Origin: Cellvibrionaceae bacterium
GTDB lineage: Bacteria > Pseudomonadota > Gammaproteobacteria > Pseudomonadales > Cellvibrionaceae
Reading direction: 5' to 3'
NCBI GenBank assembly: GCA_025800435.1
Contig: JAOXRV010000857.1
Coordinates: forward strand, 1 to 26,158
DNA length: 26,158 nt
Part shown: piece after piece, positions 1 to 7,944 of the stretch
How the letters are laid out: every line of letters begins with the position of its first letter
Position numbering within the stretch: the first letter of the stretch is position 1
The notes under the pieces: generated by a model
The model's input: only the letters and a program-made list of their open reading frames with translations
What the model was told of the DNA's origin: nothing
Databases searched by the model: none
Translations under genes and position numbers: made by a program

Positions 1-3
1 GCA

Positions 4-720
4 CTAGTGCATCAGCGCCAGGGCCTGTTGGGTGTCGACCACGGCGTTGGCGATTAAGCCGTAGTTGGTGAGGGCGGCTTGGTAAGCCGCTTCGCCGGGG
101 GCGCCGACCGCGTCTTTAACCACGATAACTTCAAAACCCTGCTCCATCAGCTCGCGCATATGGGAATCGGTACACAAATTGGCCGCCATACCGCCGAGGA
201 TCACGGTTTGAATGCCCTGTTTGCGCAGCTGTAATACCAGATCATTGCTCTCGGGGCCGTAGACCTTGTGGGGGCTGGTGACAGTGGTCTTGCCGTCGTT
301 GATATAGGGCTTGTAACGCTCGAGAAAATCCGCCCCGGAACCCTCAAACTTCTCTGCCACTATCGGCCCACTGGCGTGGAACATATTGATCTTGTGCATG
401 GTCTTGTGCAGCTCGCCCCGGGCCTGCCACTTCTCATCGTGGGGGTAGAGGGTGTGGGGGCTGACAAATACCGCCATGCCGGTTTTTTTGGCGCCCTTAA
501 ACAGCTTGCCAATATTGTCGATGGTGCCGAGTTTTTTAAGGTTGTCTTTTACCAGGCCATAGGCCACACCCTGTTCACTCAAAAAGTCGTTTTGGGGGTC
601 GGTAATCAGCAGCGCAGTGCTGGCCTTATTGATTTTTAGCCCTTCACCGGCCTGGGCCAGAGGACTCAAGGCCAGGGCCAGCATGGCGGCAAAGCCGAAT
701 ACACGGGTTGTTATAGTCAT
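4..720 (-). CDS. secreted isochorismatase-like cysteine hydrolase
   Basis: A 238-residue member of the isochorismatase/nicotinamidase-like cysteine hydrolase superfamily. The predicted catalytic residues are visible: Asp in LLITDPQNDF near the mature N-terminus, a Lys in the TVTSPHKVYG region, and Cys in GGMAANLCTDSHMREL. An N-terminal signal peptide (hydrophobic FGFAAMLALALSPLAQA, cleavage near AQA/GE) predicts export to the periplasm, which is less usual for a family that is mostly cytoplasmic. The ATG at 718-720 was chosen because GGAGAG lies five bases upstream; a TTG start fifteen bases earlier would overlap that site. It lies 79 bp downstream of the Crp/Fnr gene on the same strand and could be its target (inference). 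The family hydrolyses amides or ether bonds; the substrate cannot be assigned. Confidence 0.85.
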   Translation of the reverse strand: MTITTRVFGFAAMLALALSPLAQAGEGLKINKASTALLITDPQNDFLSEQGVAYGLVKDNLKKLGTIDNIGKLFKGAKKTGMAVFVSPHTLYPHDEKWQARGELHKTMHKINMFHASGPIVAEKFEGSGADFLERYKPYINDGKTTVTSPHKVYGPESNDLVLQLRKQGIQTVILGGMAANLCTDSHMRELMEQGFEVIVVKDAVGAPGEAAYQAALTNYGLIANAVVDTQQALALMH

Positions 721-799
721 GGTTGCTCTCCACAATTAAGCAATCGTTGATTGGAGAGGCGACTATAAATTCACAGCGGGCAAAAATAAGTGAGTTGAG

Positions 800-1447
800 T
801 TACACAAGCACACCCTGGGCGGCCAGGGCCTCAGGATCTAGCAGCTCCACCCGCATCCGCCCCAGCTTGAGCAGGCCCTGCTGCTCCAGGCTTTTTAGGT
901 GGCGCGACACCACTTCCCGGGCCGTGCCCAGACGCTCGGCGATCTCCTGATGGCTGATTTTCAACACCCCATCTTCTGGGCAGGCACGGACCAGAAAACT
1001 ATTGATACGGCTGTCCAGATCCTGGGTGCTGACCTCTTCGATCTGTGACATCAAGTCGAACATCTGCTGGGACAGGGAGTTAAACACATAATCCCGAGCC
1101 GCGGTTTCGGTCTCGTACAAGCGCCGAAACAGTGGTGCCGGTATCGCCTGTACCAGGGCGGTGTCACTCTCTACCCCAACCCAGGCCGGGTAGCGCACCT
1201 TGCCCAGCACACAGTTAATCGAGAACACACAGATTTCGCCCGCAATCAGTTGGTAGATAGGCTTCTCATTACCGTTATGATCTAGGGCGTATATACGCAA
1301 ACTGCCCTCGGCCACAAAATAGGCCCCGGCCACCGCCTGGCCCTTTTGAATAATGGTCTGGCCCCGCTTCACCGCAATGGATTGAACTTCGGATACCAAT
1401 TGCTGCCGGGAAGCGACCGAGAGCTGTTGAATAAATGGAATTTGCAT
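800..1447 (-). CDS. Crp/Fnr-family transcriptional regulator
   Basis: A 215-residue regulator with an N-terminal cyclic-nucleotide-binding-like beta-barrel (residues about 10-110), a long dimerisation helix (about 110-140) and a C-terminal Crp-type winged helix (about 145-210). The recognition helix region reads ISHQEIAERLGTAREVVSRH, typical of Crp/Fnr proteins. It lacks the N-terminal cysteine cluster of Fnr. In the barrel, where Crp has its phosphate-binding cassette, the sequence is GEICVFSINCVLG, with two cysteines (C73 and C79), so cAMP binding is doubtful and a thiol or redox input is possible (inference). The ATG at 1445-1447 has a weak AGAAG site upstream. It lies 27 bp downstream of the acetyltransferase gene, so it may be co-transcribed with it, and precedes the isochorismatase-like gene. 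Confidence 0.88.
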   Translation of the reverse strand: MQIPFIQQLSVASRQQLVSEVQSIAVKRGQTIIQKGQAVAGAYFVAEGSLRIYALDHNGNEKPIYQLIAGEICVFSINCVLGKVRYPAWVGVESDTALVQAIPAPLFRRLYETETAARDYVFNSLSQQMFDLMSQIEEVSTQDLDSRINSFLVRACPEDGVLKISHQEIAERLGTAREVVSRHLKSLEQQGLLKLGRMRVELLDPEALAAQGVLV

Positions 1448-1474
1448 AGGCTTCTCATCAGGATAAAGCGTCGA

Positions 1475-2011
1475 CTAAACCTCGGTTTTGCCATCGAGCT
1501 CAGCCACCGGCTGGGTCGGCAGGCGCAGCCGCGCCATAGTGTAGAGGTGGCGATAGCGGCCCTGGGCGAAGCTGGCGTAGGGGTGCTCGCCCTCGATTTT
1601 AAAACCAAACTTTTTATACAAGGCCACACCGCCTGGATTGTCGGTATAGACCTGTAATTCTAGACGTATAATATTTAGCCAGTTATCGCAAAGCTCCAGC
1701 GCGGCCTCCATCATGCGGCTGCCAACACCTTGCCCGTGATACTCCGGGTGGATGCCAATGGCCAAGTCGGCTATGTGCTTTTCGCGCTGCTTTTGCCTGG
1801 GTAAAATACCAAAGTGACCGATGGTGCGGCCATCCAGTTCGGCCACCAGCTGAATATTTTTTTCGCTGGGGCTGAGCAGGCCGCGCCAGTGCTGCTCGCT
1901 GCTGTAAGGCAATTGGCTAGTATTGGCGACCACCGCAGGGTCATCAAAAAAAGTGGTAATCGCACTGTAGTCGCTGTCTTTAATACGGCGGATAATTACA
2001 TCACTGGCCAT
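1475..2011 (-). CDS. GNAT N-acetyltransferase, YhhY/AaaT-like
   Basis: A 178-residue GNAT-fold acetyltransferase. The acetyl-CoA pyrophosphate-binding motif A is clear (GIHPEYHGQGVGSRMMEAAL, Q/RxxGxG/A type), followed by ELQVYTDNPGGVALYKKFGF, the usual motif B with YxKxGF. The pattern CDNWLNIIRLELQVYTDN and the ending with YTMARLRL closely recall E. coli YhhY (AaaT), which acetylates certain L-amino acids. That substrate is only a suggestion here because GNAT specificity drifts easily. The protein is about 15 residues longer than YhhY at its C-terminus. The ATG is supported by AAGGAAG five bases upstream. Only 19 bp separate it from the uvrD stop, suggesting a uvrD-GNAT-crp transcript. Confidence 0.88.
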   Translation of the reverse strand: MASDVIIRRIKDSDYSAITTFFDDPAVVANTSQLPYSSEQHWRGLLSPSEKNIQLVAELDGRTIGHFGILPRQKQREKHIADLAIGIHPEYHGQGVGSRMMEAALELCDNWLNIIRLELQVYTDNPGGVALYKKFGFKIEGEHPYASFAQGRYRHLYTMARLRLPTQPVAELDGKTEV

Positions 2012-2030
2012 TTTGCTTCCTTACCGTGGC

Positions 2031-4223
2031 TTAAGACAGTGGCTCAAGTTTGGCGCCGGCTATCAGCCACTTGGTGCCCGCGTCATCAAATTTAAGTTGA
2101 ATTTTATTGCCTTCAAAATGCAGCACCGTGCCCTCACCAAAAGTGGGGTGCAATACCCGCTGGCCCAGGCTTAAACCGGTGCCGGCGCCATCGTCCGATA
2201 GGCGCCCAGCGGTTTTGCCTAAGCGGGCACGGCTCTGAGCCGCCTCGCCGTAGTTGCTGCCGTAGCTGATCGGGCGGCTGATGCTGGTTTTTAGACGCAC
2301 TTCTTCAATTAAGTCGTCGGGAATTTCTTTAACAAAGCGTGAGAGTTGGTTAAAGGTTTCCGAGCCGTACATGCGCCGGCTTTCGGCGTAGCAGATATAC
2401 AGCTTTTGCATGGCCCGGGTAATGCCCACATAGCACAGGCGCCGCTCTTCTTCTAAGCGCCCCGGCTCTTCGGCGGACATACGATGGGGGAATAAACCCT
2501 CTTCCACCCCGGCCATAAACACCGTGGGGAACTCCAGGCCCTTGGCACTGTGCAAGGTCATTAACTGTACCGCATCTTCAAACTCATCGGCCTGGGCCTC
2601 GCCCGCATCCAGCGCGGCGCCGTCTAAAAATTCTTCCAGCGGCGATAGCTCGTCATTCTCCGGGGCGAAGGCGCGACAGGCATTGATCAGTTCCTGCAAG
2701 TTTTCCACCCGGGCCTGACCCTTCTCGCCCTTTTCTTTTTCGTGAAACTCTAATAAGCCGGTGCTGTTGACGGCGGCGCTGGCAATTTTATCCAGGCTCA
2801 GCTCATCGGTATGGGCATCAAGCTCATTAACCAGCTGTAAAAAACCATTGACCGAATTACCGGCGCGGGCGCTAAACACTTTGGCCTCTAGCATTTTTTC
2901 TGCAGCCTGCCACAGGGCACTGCCTTGCTCGCGGGCAAATAGGCGAATGCTATCGACGGTTTTGCTGCCGATGCCCCTTGTGGGGGTATTGATCACCCGC
3001 TCAAACGCTGCATCGTCGTTGCGGTTGATGATCAGGCGCAAATAGGCCAGGGCATTTTTAATCTCTAAACGCTCGTAGAAACGCTGGCCGCCGTAAATGC
3101 GATAGGGCACCTGCTCGCGCAGCAACGCTTCTTCCAAAATACGCGACTGGGCATTGGAGCGATATAAAATAGCGCACTGATTTAGGGCTTTGCCCTGGCC
3201 ATGCCAAGCCTCGATACGCTCGACAATAAAGCGGGCTTCGTCCTGCTCGTTAAAGCCGGCATAGAGAGAGATTTTTTCGCCGTCTTCACCGTCGGTGCGC
3301 AGGGTTTTACCCAAGCGGCCAAAATTATTTTCAATCACCGCGTTGGCGGCTTTTAGAATATTGCCGGTAGAGCGGTAGTTTTGCTCCAGACGAATGGTCT
3401 CTACCTGGCCAAAATCTTGGCTAAAGCGCTGAATATTTTCAATTTTGGCGCCGCGCCAACCGTAGATGGATTGGTCGTCATCGCCGACTGCGGTAATTGC
3501 GCAGCTCTGGCCTGCCAGCACCTGCAACCAGGCGTATTGAATGGTGTTGGTATCTTGAAACTCATCCACCAAAATAAACGGAAAGCGCTCTTGGTAATGG
3601 CGCAATAGGGCCGGCTGGTTTAGCCACAGCTCGTGGGCACGCAGCAATAACTCGCCAAAATCTACCATGCCGCCGCGCTGGCAGGCCTCTTCGTAGGCCC
3701 GGTAGATGCGCACCAGGGTTTCCCGGTGCATATCGCCGTGGGTTTGAATATAGTCCGGGCGCAGGCCCTCGTCTTTTTGCTGGTTGATAAACCACTGGCT
3801 CTGCTTGGCCGGCCAGCGATCTTCATCCAACTGCAGGCCCTGGCTGACCCGCTTAAGCAGGCGCAGCTGGTCATCGCTGTCGAGAATTTGAAAGTTCTGC
3901 GGCAGCTTGGCTTCGCGCCAATGACTTTTTAACAAGCGGTGGGCAATGCCGTGAAAGGTGCCCACCCACATGCCCCGGGGGTTGAGGCCCAGCAGTTCTT
4001 CGATGCGCCCGCGCATCTCCCGGGCCGCCTTATTGGTAAAGGTCACCGCCAAGATCGCGTAGGGGGAGACCCGCTCCACCTGGATAAGCCAGGCAATGCG
4101 GTGAACCAGTACCCGGGTTTTGCCCGAGCCGGCTCCGGCGAGGATTAATTGGTTACCCGGCGCGGCAGAGACCGCCTGGCGCTGGGCATCGTTTAGCTGA
4201 TTTAAAAGGGGGGATACGTCCAT
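2031..4223 (-). CDS. uvrD: DNA helicase II (UvrD), superfamily 1A
   Basis: A 730-residue SF1A helicase, close to the usual 720 residues of UvrD. Motifs in order: Q motif region LNDAQRQAV, Walker A AGAGSGKTRVL (about residue 30), Ia TFTNKAAREM, Walker B VDEFQDTN, III GDDDQSIYGWRGA, IV EQNYRS, V LMTLHSAKGLEFPTVFMAG and VI ERRLCYVGITRA. The C-terminal tail, with GQRVLHPTFGEGTVLHFEG, is the UvrD-type RNA-polymerase/UvrB-interacting Tudor-like region, which favours UvrD over Rep. It acts as an ATP-driven 3'-5' helicase in nucleotide-excision and mismatch repair. The ATG at 4221-4223 gives the standard N-terminus (MDVSPLLNQLNDAQRQAV). No LexA box is obvious in the short upstream gap. Confidence 0.97.
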   Translation of the reverse strand: MDVSPLLNQLNDAQRQAVSAAPGNQLILAGAGSGKTRVLVHRIAWLIQVERVSPYAILAVTFTNKAAREMRGRIEELLGLNPRGMWVGTFHGIAHRLLKSHWREAKLPQNFQILDSDDQLRLLKRVSQGLQLDEDRWPAKQSQWFINQQKDEGLRPDYIQTHGDMHRETLVRIYRAYEEACQRGGMVDFGELLLRAHELWLNQPALLRHYQERFPFILVDEFQDTNTIQYAWLQVLAGQSCAITAVGDDDQSIYGWRGAKIENIQRFSQDFGQVETIRLEQNYRSTGNILKAANAVIENNFGRLGKTLRTDGEDGEKISLYAGFNEQDEARFIVERIEAWHGQGKALNQCAILYRSNAQSRILEEALLREQVPYRIYGGQRFYERLEIKNALAYLRLIINRNDDAAFERVINTPTRGIGSKTVDSIRLFAREQGSALWQAAEKMLEAKVFSARAGNSVNGFLQLVNELDAHTDELSLDKIASAAVNSTGLLEFHEKEKGEKGQARVENLQELINACRAFAPENDELSPLEEFLDGAALDAGEAQADEFEDAVQLMTLHSAKGLEFPTVFMAGVEEGLFPHRMSAEEPGRLEEERRLCYVGITRAMQKLYICYAESRRMYGSETFNQLSRFVKEIPDDLIEEVRLKTSISRPISYGSNYGEAAQSRARLGKTAGRLSDDGAGTGLSLGQRVLHPTFGEGTVLHFEGNKIQLKFDDAGTKWLIAGAKLEPLS

Positions 4224-4253
4224 GGCCCCAGTCTAACAGAATAGAGCCAGAGA

Positions 4254-4715
4254 CTAGAACCAGCGCCGCACCTGTGTCAGATAATCCAGATAGGGTTGGC
4301 CAAACTTCTGCGCCAAGGCGCGCTCCTCCGGGCGAATCTGGAAGCGCTCCATATAGATAATAAACAGGGGCCAGCCCATCAGCGCCGCACCATTACCCAG
4401 GTATAAGCCCCAGGCTACCAAGGCCAAAAGCAGGGAGAGATACATGGGGTTGCGGGTAAAGCGATAGCTGCCCACCACCACCAGGTGCTTGCTGCGCTCG
4501 GGGTGCAGCGGGTCAAAGGTGGTATGGGCGCGGCGAAAGGCGCGCAGGGCATCCACCCCCAGGTACAAGCCCACAGCCAGGCAGGGCACAATAAGCCAGA
4601 GGCGGTAGGGCAGTTCAAACTGCCAATCGGGCCACCACTGGGCCAGGCCGTACATAATCGCGCCGCTTATTAGCATCACCAGCGGCGGCGGGATTTTGGT
4701 TTCTAAAAATTTCAC
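4254..4715 (-). CDS. isoprenylcysteine carboxyl methyltransferase-like membrane protein
   Basis: A 153-residue integral membrane protein with about four hydrophobic segments and the signature of the ICMT/PEMT-like methyltransferase family. YRFTRNPMYLSLLL (RNPxY core) is followed by a distal Glu-rich part, with IRPEERALAQKFG then YLDYLTQVRRWF. In characterised members these segments bind S-adenosylmethionine and methylate a lipid-linked or membrane substrate; the bacterial substrate is usually unknown. The start is GTG (4713-4715), supported by AAGGAAG six bases upstream. It lies about 30 bp upstream of uvrD on the same strand and 56 bp downstream of the RDD gene. Confidence 0.85.
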   Translation of the reverse strand: MKFLETKIPPPLVMLISGAIMYGLAQWWPDWQFELPYRLWLIVPCLAVGLYLGVDALRAFRRAHTTFDPLHPERSKHLVVVGSYRFTRNPMYLSLLLALVAWGLYLGNGAALMGWPLFIIYMERFQIRPEERALAQKFGQPYLDYLTQVRRWF

Positions 4716-4771
4716 AGCGGCTTCCTTGTTTTGTATTTTTATTATTTATAAGGCTTGTTGCCGGTGTAAGG

Positions 4772-5191
4772 TCAAGGCTCTGAGCGGTAGATAACCACGG
4801 TACCGGCCAGCTTATCGTGCCAGCCCTGTTTGCGCTGATCAAAGGCCACCCAGATCAAGCCCAGCAACAGGGGAATAGCGGACACATAATAGCCCAGGTA
4901 GCGGATCAGGCTCTGGGGCAGGGTTAGTTTGGCGTGGCTATTGGCGTCGACAATTACGGCTTTAAACAGCATCTTACCCGGAGTGGCCGACTTGGTCAGC
5001 CAAAAGGTCAGTATCGCCAGGGCCGGAAAAATATAGTTGATAAACCAGTACAGCCAGCCCTGGGCAGTCATTATAAAATTACCGCCGTATATCATTAACA
5101 GCAGGGGCACAATCACTGCCAGCAACACCAGGGAATCGACAACGAAGGTAATAAAGCGCACCCAAAAACCTACGTATTTAGTCTCGTCCAT
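4772..5191 (-). CDS. RDD-family membrane protein
   Basis: A 139-residue protein with three predicted transmembrane segments. It has the RDD hallmark: an Arg in the first segment context (GFWVRFITFVVDSLVLL, R then D) and a later conserved block in ATPGKMLFKAVIVDANS, with G-x-M-L-F-K-A as in typical RDD proteins. It ends with WHDKLAGTVVIYR, the canonical RDD C-terminus (W-H-D-x-x-x-x-T-x-V). The family is poorly characterised; some members affect Na+ or Li+ transport. The ATG at 5189-5191 is preceded by AGAGG nine bases upstream. It sits between the oxygenase and methyltransferase-like genes, all on one strand with short gaps. Confidence 0.88.
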   Translation of the reverse strand: MDETKYVGFWVRFITFVVDSLVLLAVIVPLLLMIYGGNFIMTAQGWLYWFINYIFPALAILTFWLTKSATPGKMLFKAVIVDANSHAKLTLPQSLIRYLGYYVSAIPLLLGLIWVAFDQRKQGWHDKLAGTVVIYRSEP

Positions 5192-5220
5192 ACTTGGGTA
5201 CCTCTGTGCCCCCGTTGATG

Positions 5221-6060
5221 TTACATGACCCCCAGTTCTTGCAAACGCTCCTGCAAATAACTGCCGGCGGTGTATTTTTTCGACAATACCACCTCGGGAC
5301 GCGGATGTAAAAACAGTGGCAGGGAAATGCGCGCGCGATCACTGGCGCCGCCACTGGGGTTGATTACCCGGTGGGTGGTGGAGGGGAAATAGTGGCCCGA
5401 GGCCTCTTGCAGCATATCGCCAATATTAATAATTAAATTGCCGAACTCACAGGGTACATCCATCCACTCATTGTCTTTGGTCAAAACCTGTAAGCCCGGC
5501 TCATTGGCGGCGGGTAAAATGGTCAACAGGTTGATATCCTCATGGGCGGCGGCGCGAATTGCGCCCGGCTCTTCATTGCCCTCAAAGGCCGGATAGTGCA
5601 GCACCCGCAGCAGGGTTTTTTCGCTGCCTTCAATCATATCGGTGAGCGGCTCACTGTAGCTCAGTTGGGCCGGGCTTTGTTGCTCTACCCAGGTCAGCAG
5701 CTGCTGGGCCAGCTGATTGGCCTGCTGGTAATAGCTTTGTATCTCGGCTTTGAGTGAATCGGGGCACTGGCCCCAGGGGTAGTAGTGAAAATACTCTTTA
5801 ATATCCTTAACCGTCGCACCCTTGGCTACTTCGGAAATATTTTTAGGGAAGAAACCGTCCTGGGTTTCCATCTGGTAGTGGTATTGCTCTTTATCTTCCG
5901 ACTCAAAAAACTGCTGCCAGTTGGCGTAGATGCTGTGCACCAGTGCCTTGGGTATAGGGTGGTTTTTTAATACCCCAAAGCCGGTGGCTTTCAGGGATTT
6001 TACAAACTGGGCCTTGGCATCCGGCGCCCGGTAGTCGACCGCTTCAATTACACTGCTCAT
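5221..6060 (-). CDS. 2-oxoglutarate/Fe(II)-dependent oxygenase, isopenicillin N synthase-like
   Basis: A 279-residue member of the isopenicillin N synthase-like oxygenases. The N-terminal DIOX_N-like part (about 1-110) contains FGVLKNHPIP, matching the family's GF-x-NHGI segment. The catalytic jelly roll holds HED (first His and Asp ligands, in AAHEDINLLTIL), a distal His in STTHRVINP and Arg-x-Ser in RARISLPLFLHP, which binds 2-oxoglutarate. All iron ligands are present, so activity is expected. The family hydroxylates or desaturates small molecules; the substrate is unknown. The ATG at 6058-6060 has only a weak GAG-type ribosome site. It is 29 bp upstream of the RDD gene. Confidence 0.9.
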   Translation of the reverse strand: MSSVIEAVDYRAPDAKAQFVKSLKATGFGVLKNHPIPKALVHSIYANWQQFFESEDKEQYHYQMETQDGFFPKNISEVAKGATVKDIKEYFHYYPWGQCPDSLKAEIQSYYQQANQLAQQLLTWVEQQSPAQLSYSEPLTDMIEGSEKTLLRVLHYPAFEGNEEPGAIRAAAHEDINLLTILPAANEPGLQVLTKDNEWMDVPCEFGNLIINIGDMLQEASGHYFPSTTHRVINPSGGASDRARISLPLFLHPRPEVVLSKKYTAGSYLQERLQELGVM

Positions 6061-6135
6061 CGCTGACTCAACTCTAGAAACTAAACCCCGCCATTATGCC
6101 AATAGCCAGAACAAAAAACTCGGGGGACAGATCAA

Positions 6136-6843
6136 TTAGATTGACATATAGCCGAACATACCCAGCACAAAACCAAAGATGGCCCCCATTGGCGGGCCCC
6201 AAAATTTTTCCAACCGCGCCTGGGGCGCAATATCTTGGAAGATAGAGTAGAGAATACCGCCGGCGGCAAACAGCATCAGCCCGGCCAGGCCGGCCTCGGC
6301 CTCGCTTAAAAACCAGTAACCGCCTAAGCCCGCCAGCGGCCCCAGCAGGGCGATCAAGCCAAATAGCTTGACCGTGCGCCAGCTGCCATTGGCCCCGCAC
6401 TGCTGCAGCTCGCGGTAGGCGTTAAAGCCCTCGGGCAGGTTTTGCAGGGCGATCAGCAGGGCCAGTAGCAGTGCACTGTCGCTGCCGGCGGCCAGGGCCA
6501 CCCCCAGGGCCATGGATTCAGGGATAAAGTCAGCCAGCATCGCCGCCAGCTGGCTGGCCTGGGTCGCTCGGCGCTGTAGCCAGATATCCAGCCCCATAAA
6601 CCCCAAACCACCGGCAATAAACGCCGCACTGGCGCTGAGCACATTCAATTGTGCTGTGCCCTCGGGTACCAGCACAAAGCTTACCGCCGCCAGCAAGGCA
6701 CCACCGCCAAAGGCGATTACCCCATGGCGGAACTCTTCGTCCAGCCAGTTGGGGTGTACCGCCTCGATTCGGGCGATGGCCGCCCCCAGAGGCATGGCCA
6801 GGCCTGCCAACAAGGTTAAGGAGACAATATATAACTCAGACAT
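6136..6843 (-). CDS. ZIP-family metal transporter
   Basis: A 235-residue polytopic protein with about seven to eight hydrophobic segments, consistent with ZIP (ZupT/GufA-like) transporters of divalent metals in the inner membrane. The fourth and fifth metal-site helices carry DFIPESMALG and LQNLPEGFNAY. The second matches the usual N-x-PEG motif, whereas the first has Asp and Ser where HNxPEG is usual. The transported ion may therefore differ from zinc (inference). The ATG at 6841-6843 lacks a clear ribosome site. The AT-rich stretch upstream (6844-7044) is shared with the divergent TM2-pilin gene. No recognisable Zur box was seen. Confidence 0.85.
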   Translation of the reverse strand: MSELYIVSLTLLAGLAMPLGAAIARIEAVHPNWLDEEFRHGVIAFGGGALLAAVSFVLVPEGTAQLNVLSASAAFIAGGLGFMGLDIWLQRRATQASQLAAMLADFIPESMALGVALAAGSDSALLLALLIALQNLPEGFNAYRELQQCGANGSWRTVKLFGLIALLGPLAGLGGYWFLSEAEAGLAGLMLFAAGGILYSIFQDIAPQARLEKFWGPPMGAIFGFVLGMFGYMSI

Positions 6844-7044
6844 GAGACTATTACTTAATTCTAAAGATATGGTTTAAATCGAAATAATTTACACATAAAT
6901 ATGAGTTTTTGAGCAAAATTAATCATTCATAAGCGTGATTTTATACAATAACGTCCATTGACCTTGCGAAGTCATTGGGGGCCAACTAACTTCCCTATAT
7001 ATACTTTAATTTACCCGTTTACGCCCAGCGAGCACAGCCCAACC

Positions 7045-7761
7045 ATGCCCAGCGATGAACCCATTCTCCTGCGCACCCTGCAAATTAACCCCGATTTTCG
7101 CTACAAAAGCAAAATGACCGCGGCGCTATTGGCGGCACTTGCCGGTGCCATTGGTATGCACCGCTTTTATCTGGGCCAGCGCCGCGGCTTTTACTACCTG
7201 CTGCTATGCTGGACGCTGGTTCCCTATTTGCTTGCCCTGGTCGAGGCCCTGTGGTTTTTGGGGCGCGACCAAGAGCAGTGGAATGAGGCCCACAACCAGG
7301 GCATTAGCGCCGGCCGCGAAGCTGGCATATTAACCATTAGTGTCACCTTTGTGCTGCTGCTAAGCCCCCTGCTCGCCGCTGCGGTGGCCTTACCCACCCT
7401 GGCTCTGCCCGCCTACCGCGACCACATTGCCAGGGCCGAGGTGGATGCCGCCTACCAGAGCAGCGGCCCGGTGCTGCACGCGGTGGGCGCGTATTTTAAA
7501 GAATACAAAAAGTTACCTAATCTGGCCGAGGCACTGGCAGTAGATGTACTGGGGGAAGATTCGCCACTGCAAGAGCCCCTGTCGATCAAAACCGGTGAGC
7601 TGATTATTCCGGTCGAGCTAAAGCAACAGCCTCTGGGCAATATTCACCTAAAGCCGCTAAACGCCAGCGGCGAGCTTATCTGGCGCTGCTACAGCCCCCA
7701 AATACCCGAGGCCCAACTGCCGCGGGGCTGCTACCACTACCCAGCGCAAGCGACACCCTAG
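7045..7761 (+). CDS. TM2-domain protein fused to a pilin-like domain
   Basis: A 238-residue protein. Residues about 24-75 form a TM2 domain: two hydrophobic helices with GAIGMHRFYLGQRRGFYYLL between, the typical G-x-x-G-x-HRFYLG pattern. Residues about 93-125 form a third hydrophobic helix ending in ALPAYRDHIARAEVDAA, which closely resembles the end of the alpha-1 helix of type IV pilins (IPAYqdYiaRaqv). Near the C-terminus, C215 and C229 enclose a short loop with a Pro-rich end, like the pilin disulphide loop. No prepilin-peptidase leader (G/FTLIE) is present. The ATG at 7045 starts the conserved part; a TTG at 6958 would add 29 unlikely residues. Function is unknown; it is probably membrane-anchored with a periplasmic pilin-like domain. 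Confidence 0.8.
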   Translation: MPSDEPILLRTLQINPDFRYKSKMTAALLAALAGAIGMHRFYLGQRRGFYYLLLCWTLVPYLLALVEALWFLGRDQEQWNEAHNQGISAGREAGILTISVTFVLLLSPLLAAAVALPTLALPAYRDHIARAEVDAAYQSSGPVLHAVGAYFKEYKKLPNLAEALAVDVLGEDSPLQEPLSIKTGELIIPVELKQQPLGNIHLKPLNASGELIWRCYSPQIPEAQLPRGCYHYPAQATP

Positions 7762-7806
7762 GGCACCTCTTAATAACTCGGTGGCGCTTAGTCTGAAACC
7801 GGCTTT

Positions 7807-7821
7807 TGTAGAAAAATTACA
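7807..7821. promoter_or_regulatory. HexR operator (primary candidate)
   Basis: The 15-bp sequence TGTAGAAAAATTACA is a TGTA-N7-TACA palindrome, flanked by TT and AA. It fits the published HexR consensus of the TGTAATTAAATTACA type with few changes. It lies 123 bp upstream of the hexR GTG start, so autoregulation is likely (inference). Confidence 0.7.
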
Positions 7822-7830
7822 AATTTCTGC

Positions 7831-7843
7831 TGTATTTACTACA
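7831..7843. promoter_or_regulatory. second TGTA/TACA half-site pair near hexR
   Basis: TGTATTTACTACA has the same outer half-sites as the box ten bases upstream, but with a five-base centre instead of seven. It could be a weaker HexR contact or chance, as the region is AT-rich. Confidence 0.35.
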
Positions 7844-7944
7844 TTTCTTGGCTAATATTCCCCAAATTAAGCGGGCCGCTAAGGCTAAGGCCCCTTTAGG
7901 CCGTTATATAGACAAATATCGCCATTACAGCAGGAAGATAGCCC

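Noticed and set aside
2524..4148. Several open frames of 60-95 codons opposite uvrD
   Set aside because: They lie antisense to a well-supported gene and show no protein-like features; typical of GC-rich coding DNA.
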